This document shows positions 55,496-64,000 of a DNA stretch of 64,000 bases, in pieces. The notes beneath the pieces were generated by a model. That model did no database searches, was not told the origin of the DNA, and saw only the letters and a list, made by a program, of their open reading frames with translations. This DNA comes from Przewalskia tangutica (taxonomy: Eukaryota > Streptophyta > Magnoliopsida > Solanales > Solanaceae): contig CM056738.1 in assembly GCA_029844215.1 (NCBI GenBank), positions 73,090,093-73,154,092 on the forward strand, in the 5' to 3' direction. The translations under genes were made by a program, and so were the position numbers. Numbering within the stretch: position 1 is the first letter of the stretch; the number at the start of each line of letters is the position of its first letter.

Positions 55496-56638
55496 GCCAA
55501 GTCCGTAGTGTCTTATTTCTTTTATTGTCTGAGTCTACACACATCGGGGACAATGTGTGATTTAAGTTCAGTGTTTTATTTGTGTCGTGTTATGTTTCAT
55601 TTAAGTCTTTTTGATTGTTTTATGTATATTTTGAGTCACCAATTTTTTTTATTTTTTTCTTTAAGTCATAATTATCTCACAAAAGATCATGTATGTTGTA
55701 GTTACTAGAAACACCTGTTAGATATGCCAAAAACTCACAAAATCTGCCTATTTGGAGTTTCGCTTAAATTATGCATGCTAAATGATGAATACTTATGTGT
55801 TATGATTGCTTGCTATTCGAGGCTAAATAGTTAGGATATGCATGTTAGGGAGATGACTCAGACATTTCTTTGATAGCCAATTCTTACCACTCTTTTCTAT
55901 CCCTGACTTTAAAAGTATCCCTAGTCAGCCCCATTGAGCCTAAAAATTGAAACCTCTTCTTTAACACCCTATATTCCCACAAATTGTGCCATAAGTAAAA
56001 ATATGAAATAGTGGAATAAATTGTGTTAAAAAAAAGAGACAAAAAGAGTGAATAAGTCTGTTGTACCCCAATAAAAAAATAATAAGAAATAGGCAAAAGC
56101 CTAAGTTTGGGGGTGCTTGTCATTATTATACACTTCACTCTCCCAAAATAAAAGAGGGAAAAGATAGAATTGAAGTGAAGAAAAGAACCAAAAGAAAAAG
56201 GAAAAATGGAAAAGCTAAAAAGCTTATGGTACACAGAATGAGCCTAAAATGCCTATTTTTACCTACATATACCTAAGCCTACATTACAACCCTTAAAGTC
56301 CTGAAGATCTCTTTTATGCATATCCAAGATTAGTGGAGAATAGCAAGTAAAAATGTCATAGGATTTTTGAATTTATATGCATGATTCAGTAAGTTGACTT
56401 CCATTAAACATGATAAAAATGAGTTTGTGTAATATCTAGCTTAATGTGTTTAGTGTGCTAAAATTTCATGCTATATGTTCCTGCATATTATTCTGCTAAC
56501 CTTCATGTTTTTCTAGATAACACTAATGCAACAAAAGTGATCATGTCGGTGAGTCTTTTATTTTTCGTTTCTTTGAGTCTTTATTTCTTTCTTTCTATCT
56601 TTACTCGAGGGCGAGCAAAGGTTAAGTTTGGGGGTATT

Positions 56639-57876
56639 TGATTGGTGTATTTTATATACACTTTTTGAGTCAGTTGTAGTTAGTTTTTTGTCCCTTTTTG
56701 TACAAATAAGTGTCGTATTAGGATAGATTTTCTTTCTTTTGAGTCAAAGTGGTTAAAATGGCCAAATGGCGGAAAAAGAGCTAAAAGAGGGCAAAAGAGG
56801 AGGTTCCAGAACTTAAAAGACGAAAGTGGCGAACGAGGCAGTAACTCCGGACAGCACAAGCGCATGCAGAGATCGGCCGCGCGCTAAATCACCCGGTGTC
56901 AGGTTCCAGTACGCGCGCCGAAAGGCCGCAGACCGACGCAGAAAACTGTGCTTTTAGACGAAATTCTCGGGCTGCACTAAGGAAAAGTTTGAGGCGGTTT
57001 TCACTTATAAAAGGAGAACCCTAGGCAGTTCTAAAGGGTTCCTTTCGCACAACACAAAGTTTTCGATCAAGATCGAGACCCTAAACTTAGTAATTTTCTT
57101 TTCTTTTCTTTCTTTATTTCGCTTTGTATGATGAACTTTGAATTAGTTCTCATGTCTATGACTAGAACTAATTCTTTTATGGCTTTCCATGTTAATTCAC
57201 TAGAAACTTATGTTATGAATTGACGACGTCTATGGTTATTCTTCTTCTTGTTGAGATTTATCCAATAATTGCTTTGAATGCTTGGTAATTAATTGACAAC
57301 TAATTATCATTATATGATTTCTAATCAAACTTCGAAAGGATGAGGTTGTGAATATGTTGTAAGTTGGGTAGACATATTTTGGATTGGGGATGAAAATACC
57401 TCAATTATTTATGTAGCGTTAATGAGAGGCTTAACAACCCTAATTTTGCGCATGGTGCGACTGCTAACTAGGTTTTTGTTCTTAATCCTCCTATAGAGTT
57501 ATCCTTATCACCAAAGGTAGAAAGGTGCACATCATGGTCGAGTGTTTATATATCCTTAACGGAATATAAAACGATTTCAGAAACCCGCTAGCCCGAGAGA
57601 AAAGACCATAATTCATTGCATTAATAAATAACATGTTTGATAGTCGAGAGACATGGAAGCCCTATTCCTATCACAATCAAGTAATCTTATAGTTAATTAG
57701 CCTTTATAATTGTTAGTTATAAACCACAAAATCAAATATCGTTACCTAATAGATACCAAAAGATAGATAGTTGGTAATTGAACCCTAATCCTTGGATTTA
57801 AATTCGTCTTACCAAGACTATATTACTTGTCACGATAACGCATTTGCGTTAAAGTGTGTGCATCTTTTCAAGATCA
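56639..57876 (+). repeat. Athila 3' LTR (copy 2), 1238 bp
   Basis: Starts TGATTGGTGTATTTTATATA; the end reads TTTTCAAGATCA in place of TTTTCGCGCATCA. It is 30 bases shorter than copy 1 through scattered losses. Confidence 0.75.
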
Positions 57877-58790
57877 ATATTGATGATCCGCACGACACGT
57901 GAGAGTGCTCGACGAATATCTAATTTTTTAAAATAAGTATTTTTGACTTTCCAAAAACTTGGTCAAATAGGCTAATGGATTCGTACATCAAAAGCAAAAT
58001 TTTTGTAATAATAAATAAAAAATGAATTTAACTTACATATATTCATAGTGCAAAAAGATACATCACACTCAATTTATGTGTTGTAGTAGACTAGGGGTGA
58101 GCGAGTCTGGGTACCCTATCATTTTTTAACTACTCGGATCCTACCCTGTAAAAGACCGATTCCTAAATTTACTACTCGAAACCTACCCGTAGAAATCATT
58201 ACTCGGAACCTACCCGGACCTTGCGGTTCCGGATAGGTTCCCGGCACTTCAGGCTCACCCTATGACCGAAATTGATCGATGGATATTGTATGAGCTATAT
58301 TTGATCGGGAAGGTAGTATCACAAAAAAAAGTCCTCAGAGTACGGGAAAGGACGTGTTATCCTATCTCAATAGGTGGACTAAACTTTGTCAGATCTTACA
58401 CATAAAATTGATAAACTATGGATTAGATGGATCCATACATATAATATCAAGGACCAATAATCGAGGGATTGTCCTATTCTCAACAAGCTAGTTGCATGAT
58501 TAGAAAGATATCGCTTTCTAGAGCTACGTTGCAATTAAATGCATCACTTGGTCGAGTAAAGAGTATGATCAAGAGATGTTATCTACAATCGTTGTGGATC
58601 TCCCAAGGATACAGAGAACTAAATTAAATGTCCCAAGAGTATGATCAAGAGATGTTATCTACAATCAGGATCTCCCAAAAATACAGAGAACTAAATTAAA
58701 TGCCCAAACATCGGGCCAATAAATTAAATGCCCCAAAGATCAAAATCAATAATTTAAATGGAGGGTGGTTCATAGGTCCGGTATCGATGG
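57877..58790. repeat. Dispersed repeat block R1, copy 4
   Basis: Counterpart of 12247-13173, with the 78-bp pair at about 58560-58690. Confidence 0.7.
58092..58262. mobile_element. hAT-like MITE, 171 bp (same insertion as 12463)
   Basis: Ends TAGGGGTGAGC and GGCTCACCCTA. Nearly the same as the first copy, apart from changes near the right end. Confidence 0.6.
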
Positions 58791-59460
58791 TTATTAGACG
58801 GGTACATCAAAAGCAAAATTTTTGTAATGACAAATAAAAATAACATATACATAGTGCAAAAACATACCATCAAACTCAATTTACATGTTGTAGCAGACAT
58901 GATTATGTACTTCATTTTCTATAAAAAGTTACTCATAATTGTCTATGAGTAATTTTTTTAATACTAATAGTATAAAAATAGTATATAGTATTATTAAATA
59001 AATCTTAAACTCATGATGAATCATAGTTTATATAGTACAAGAGTAGTTGTAAAAGAAATTAAGAGTTAAGACTTTAAAATGTCCGAGTCTGGTTCGACCT
59101 GGGACCTCTAGCGTGCGAGACTAGCGTGATAACCAACTACACCACCTGCATACTATTAATTTCAACAACTATCATACTTTACAAATTACAGATCAATGCT
59201 AAAAGAACATTGATCAATGATAAGATCTAGTATCAATCAACGATACTAGATCATTGATGATGAGATCTAGTATCAATCAATGATAGTGCGCATCATTTAA
59301 AACAGATTGAACATTAAGTAACAAATATTTTCACACCAAAAAGAAATAAGATCCTTTGAATTAATTTTTTTAATTAAGAATAAGATTACAACTCTATTTT
59401 ACGTGTTTACACCAAGCCAATATACGATGTCATGTATTTTATATGATAGTTGCAGATCAT
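58790..59460. repeat. tRNA-bearing repeat block, copy E
   Basis: Counterpart of copy B (13174-13850), including the extra segment before the tRNA. Confidence 0.75.
59080..59149 (-). pseudogene. tRNA-Val copy, damaged
   Basis: The counterpart of the near-intact 13471-13544 gene. The D arm and part of the anticodon arm (CTAGT-CTCGCAC-GCTAG) remain, so the anticodon would read CGC; the acceptor stem is lost (GCAGGTGG at the 5' side). The changes are TG-to-CG and losses at G/C sites, so error is likely. Confidence 0.6.
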
Positions 59461-59469
59461 ATAAAATTA

Positions 59470-59830
59470 TTTTTACACCCGGATCCCCGCATGACCCGCT
59501 TTTCCAAAGGTCAAGGGTTCCTATCTAACACCACCGAGGTCGCCACCAAAAACTGGGAGACTCATCAATTGCATCCTCGACCCATGACCACCATCATGAC
59601 CCTCTTGCAATCCATAAACACCTCCCGACCGCCGACCCGCCACCCGTCAACCCGATTTCACAATGTTCACGGTTGCTATCGAGACACCACCGAAAGTCGC
59701 CACCACCGGATATGTACTGAAAATTCATACCTTGAACAATCAAACTAATCTCTTTCTTTCTCGACGAATCTTTATATTCTTCCTCACGGCAAGAAGGAAG
59801 ATGACTCACACTAGACTAAATCCCTTTGAT
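59470..59830 (-). pseudogene. Unidentified Gly-rich gene fragment (copy 2)
   Basis: Counterpart of 13851-14207, but its frame is broken several times. The splice-donor-like GTAAGTTTTC upstream is kept (about 59882-59892). Confidence 0.35.
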
Positions 59831-60184
59831 AGTGGCGAATCAACGAATACACAAAACTATGAAATCTGACGTTAAAGAAGATGAAAACTTACCTTTACAA
59901 ATCGACTAAAGTGAACATGTAATGACACACAAACTTCTTCAGAAGACGGGATTGATCAAAGAACAATCCGTAATAATTCATTGGTGAAAATCATAGAATG
60001 GAGGCGAGAGAGCAACTAGAGGAAAAGTTGAGAGCATTTTCGCCTAGCGAGGAAACATCTCTCTAACTCCTTTTCACTGCAGATGTTTGTTTTGTTGTTG
60101 TTGCTATTAAAACAAGAAAAGTTGAAAACAATAAAAGAGAAAGTGGCATACCAAAAGCAAAGTAATTAGAGAAGCTAAGAGGTA

Positions 60185-63100
60185 AATCACAAGATACATA
60201 TATACATTAGTTATACATTCATATTCATAGTTGAATTTTTACACTTTACGCTTTAGTTACATTTTAGCTTATGTCCTCAAATGGCTATATTTGTAATAAG
60301 GGCTTATAGTGCAAACTTTGCACTATAAATAGACTTTTGGTCACTTTGGAAATATAACGAAAAGGCTTCCTCAATTCTGCTTCTCCTTCTCTTCACTTTC
60401 GTCTCTTTCGATCTTCCTCATCGTGATTCCTCCATCCACGGAGGTTTCCAATTCATCGCCGCAATCAACATCTTAACACGGTATCAAAGCTACCGATTCG
60501 TAGACCTTTGTATCACAAAATCAATTGAAGAAACCGATAGAAATTTTTGAAAATCAGAATTGCAATTTTCGTCTGATAATCAGGAAAATCAGATTTGAAG
60601 AAGCAGAAATCAGCATTTGCAAACATAGAATCGATCGCGAATCGCAAAGACATCGATCGTAAATCAAATCGTAAAATAGAGATCGATAAATTGAAAATTG
60701 AAGAACGAAGTCGTGATTGCAATTTTGCGATTTTCTTTCGAAACAGAGAATCGAAAATGAAATCGAATTGAAGGAGATCGATTGAAGGAGTTCAATCGAT
60801 CAAAACGCAGAAGTTTGAAAATCGTAAGATCAACGCTTTTTCGTAAAAATCAAAAACGAAATCAAGGAAACAAAATATCGAGGTAATCTCTATAGTATAT
60901 CGATCGATTTTGTTGCGAGTGACAACAGAATCGATAGAGAATCAAAGTCGATTCATTCTATTTTACTTATTTTTCGATTATCACATTTGTCGATTTAGCC
61001 TGACGGAGACATTGTCGCTTTACGAGGATACACTCCGCCTTTGGTCGCTGCGACGCCGCAGATCGCCGAGGATAGTCGAAGCTCGGAAACTCAATTTCGC
61101 TTAGTTTGTGCCGCTTGGTTTCCATATCCGTGCAGATATTGTCGCTACGGTGTTTCAAAGAAGAAGCATTAGTTGTTGTCGAGACGCAAGCTTGTTATCG
61201 TGGTTAACGCCACGCTTGATCACGCGTGGCCTGGAAAAGCGTGTCGTGCTAAGGAAAATACTTTTTTTTGCGATCGATTGTTTTGCCGGTGTCGCGTGGT
61301 CGCCGCAAATTAAAATGAAAGAAAATATATTGTTGCTGATCATTGGAATTTCACCAAAGAAATCGTAGTTCCGCTGCATATTCAATAGATCGATCAAGGA
61401 TCAAGAGTTCTTAGCGACAAACGACTAAGACCGGCGGATACTTCGTCGACGATAATACGGATCGAGTCAAGCTCGCTTCAAAGAATAGCATGCGTGATGA
61501 ATCAAGAGATTCTCTAGTACAAGAGAGACTAGAGAACAAGAGGTTCTACCGCTATCAAACTCGCCGCCGGGTTCAGTTCGTAATCAGAGTCCGCTAGCGC
61601 CGTTCAGACAAATTCAGAGAGAATCGAGAGATTCTCTAGTCCGAGAAAGACTAGAGAACGAGGGGTTCTCCGTCAAGATGAATCCAGTGGTTTCTGTCAA
61701 ATTAAGAATAGAACCTGAGAGATTCAACTTGTAAAGGTCAGATCCGATATCGCCGACGCTGCGATCGACCGCTATTATTGATGTTGTTTCAATCGCTGAT
61801 TGGGTTACAAAGAAATCGTTGGTATTTCTCGTCAGAAAACAGGATCGATTTTGCATCGATTTTGTGTGAATTTGCTGGCGAATGCGAGTGTTCATCCGGC
61901 CGAAGCGGCCTCGAATCGCAACAGAGATTTGTTTTCTCGCAGATGGAACCTTCCATATTCATTGCTGATCGCAGAGTTCTCATATCGAACCAGTAACCGA
62001 GCAAATTGGAAGAAGATAGATGGATTTTGAAAATGAAAGTTTTGCTTACGATGTACCGCATACGATGTCATTGAGGTTGTTGGCCGCCGCTTGCGGATGA
62101 TGCGCCGTTGCACCTAATCGGGTCTCGCCGTCTTTCGTTTTCGCATCGCGGCAAAGCAGTGTTATTGCCGCCGCTTGTCGGCCGCCGGTATTTCGCCGGG
62201 ATGAGTATGTTGTGGCCGCCAGAATCGATAATGAAGCAACCGGCCGCTATCACGCGTGTCTATGCAATCGCCGGTGTTTTGCTCGCCGCAAACGCCGCGT
62301 GGCGTTACTGTCAGGTAGAAAAGAGATCGCTGCCACGCTTCTTCCAGATAGACCAATGAAAGATCGCCATAGTTTTGAAAACGAACAGAGCTCGGGAAGC
62401 ACGTAACCACAATTTATGAATCCCGACAGAGTAAGAGTCGCTTTCTCCTCACAGTGAGGCCGCTTCTTCACGAGCCGACGCAGGTTGATTGCATGCGTAC
62501 ATACCGTTGCTAAAATGCCGCGCCGTGCAAATTGTTGGCTACTATCTCGAGACAGATTTCAACTCGAGCCCCAATTGTTAAACAACGAATGCTCAACTAC
62601 ATCTTTCGCAGACGCCTCTTCTCCTACCGCCTGCATTTAATCTATATCATTTCTCCCCGCCTGCATCATCAAAAGTCTGAATTTCGCGTAAGATCGAAAG
62701 CGATGTGTACTTCATTACGCCTCGATCCCAAAGATCCCAAGAACCATTAATTTGGGTGATGTCGGGCGGCCGAGGTCATCATTATCAAATCGCCGCAGAT
62801 ACAAAAGGATTCACTGAGCGTGCCTAACCTCACTTGAAAATTTCTATAACGCTGGGACCGAGAATGTGCTACCCATCTACGATTCAATATCGAGTTCGAG
62901 GACAAAGAGAAAAGAAAATCTCTCACATTACAATTATTAGGCAAAACAATACCAACTTCATCAATTTTGTGAAACCATCGCATCACAACCATCCTCATTG
63001 CTCCTGAGTCCTCATATATCATCCAAATAAGCAACAAGCCTCTTATCTTCTTCACTAACACATATACAAAATATTTGATGTAAACGATAACACCAGCTTC

Positions 63101-63715
63101 GTTAAATGATCGTAATGTTTACGCTTTTTCCTACAAGTCCGTGGGGAACCAAGCCATAAATTCGCAGACGCTTCGCTTGCAGAATCGTGTCCAACATTCT
63201 TCAATACACCCGACTAACATCACACCTCCGCGGATCGTCGAAAATGCAAAAGAAATATGGAAACGGTGGATTAGTTGCAGCCATCGGACGAGTACGCCGT
63301 GTTTCATTCGTCAAAAGACGCGATACAGACGCTCCTACAGCGGCTCACATGCGTCGATACGATTATCATCTATCATTCAAGCCAGACTTAAACCAACTTG
63401 TTTTTAGTTCCTAGCTGAGGCGTACAAGATACAGATATACATTAGTTATACATTCATATTCATAGTTGGAATTTTTACACTTTACGCTTTAGTTACATTT
63501 TAGCTTATGTCCTCAAATGGCTATATTTGTAATAAGGCTTATAGCAAACTTTGCACTATAAATAGACTTTTGGTCACTTTGGAAATATAACTAAAAGGCT
63601 TCCTCAATTCTCGCTTCTCCTTCTCTTCACTTTCGTCTCTTTCGATCTTCCTCATCGTGATTCCTCCATCCATGGAGGTTTCCGGCAATTCATTGCCGCA
63701 ATCAACATCTTAACA
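60185..63715 (+). mobile_element. Non-autonomous copia-like element (copy 2)
   Basis: LTRs at about 60185-60478 and 63422-63715. The primer site reads CGGTATCAAAGC (60479). The interior aligns with 14913-17919 but has lost scattered bases throughout. Confidence 0.7.
62740..63260 (-). pseudogene. BAH-domain fragment, antisense (copy 2)
   Basis: The frame from 63061 still shows RWFHKIDEVGIVLPNNC, but YEDSRGNR reads YEDSGAMR and the LSIECIDG motif is lost by shifts. The part equivalent to the strong BAH start in copy 1 is also shifted. Confidence 0.65.
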
Positions 63716-63813
63716 GAAACCATAACCCCAATTGAACCAGCTGCAAATAAACATTGGGCAAATCTCAATAGCAACCCACTCACACTTCCTGGACTTCCCA
63801 CCAAATGCTTCAT
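63716..63813 (-). pseudogene. First exon of a CASP-like gene (copy 2)
   Basis: Identical in sequence and length to 18217-18314, with the ATG at 63813. Again no downstream exon is seen, because the copia-like element abuts it. Confidence 0.7.
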
Positions 63814-64000
63814 CCTTTGTATCACTTATATTCTATTCTTCCTAATAACAATACTTATCAAATTTCAGCCTACTATGGCCCTTTCAAGAACTCTAGATCC
63901 TTGTATTTTTCCACAAACTCAACAACCCCATTTACCAGATTGATATGCATAAATATTTACATCTAAGTCTGAGTAAACTGTTGGAAAAAAATGCAATCTT

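Larger units (their letters stand above)
51804..57876 (+). mobile_element. Athila element, truncated (copy 2)
   Basis: Same layout as 6041-12246: gag remnant, protease, spacer, third ORF, 3' region and LTR (56639-57876), with RT-integrase absent. The 3' region 55860-56820 is nearly unchanged, while the protease and third ORF carry dozens of 1-3 base losses. Confidence 0.85.
45814..64000 (+). repeat. Second copy of the 18.5-kb duplication (pairs with 1-18501)
   Basis: The same succession of elements, in the same orientation, as 1-18501, but 314 bases shorter. Near-identical stretches (about 46980-51780, 55860-56820, 63716-64000) alternate with stretches where small losses and TG-to-CG changes occur every 10-30 bases (about 51800-55500, 56820-63700). 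It reaches the window end, so its true length is unknown. Confidence 0.9.

Overview
This is plant nuclear DNA, most likely eudicot heterochromatin. There are no operons or prokaryotic signals. The window is filled with LTR retrotransposons of Ty1/copia, Ty3/gypsy-Athila and Tat/Ogre type, hAT DNA transposons, MITEs, a SINE and tandem arrays. No complete, undamaged protein-coding host gene is visible. The species cannot be named from the sequence.

The dominant structure is a duplication of about 18.5 kb: 1-18501 recurs in the same orientation at 45814-64000, and both copies run off the window. Each copy holds, in order: the 5' end of a hAT transposon; a repeat block with a tRNA-Val(CAC) gene; a copia LTR with primer-binding site; a Tat-type LTR on the minus strand; a 5'-truncated Athila element (gag remnant, protease, 'putative plant transposon protein' ORF, 3' LTR); a second repeat block with a 170-bp hAT-like MITE and another tRNA-Val; an unidentified gene fragment; a copia-like element without retroviral genes that carries an antisense BAH/agenet host-gene fragment; and the first exon of a CASP-like gene.

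The middle, 18502-45813, holds: a non-autonomous TIR element with internal minisatellite (18771-20228); a MITE; a minus-strand copia gag remnant with PBS (20663-21840); sparse AT-rich sequence; a hAT derivative with a perfect 8-bp target duplication (24555-25244); a SINE with a 14-bp duplication (25579-25794); a third, rearranged copy of the repeat/tRNA block (26421-28637); a decayed copia gag-pol (29325-31950); a fourth repeat block; a 10-kb Tat/Ogre-like element with 2.4-kb LTRs and three internal tandem arrays but no gag-pol (32931-42929); and a decayed 3.5-kb hAT transposon (43338-46854).

The pieces read as successive nested insertions. The copia LTR at 2229 and the gag-pol at 29325 appear to be halves of one ancestral element, because the Tat LTR that interrupts it has the same 5-bp target duplication (ATAAT) on its far sides in two different copies. 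The second 18-kb copy alternates between near-identical stretches and stretches full of small indels and TG-to-CG or CTG-to-TCG changes. That pattern looks more like base-calling error at methylated cytosines in an unpolished long-read assembly than evolution. Reading-frame damage in the second copy should therefore not be taken at face value.
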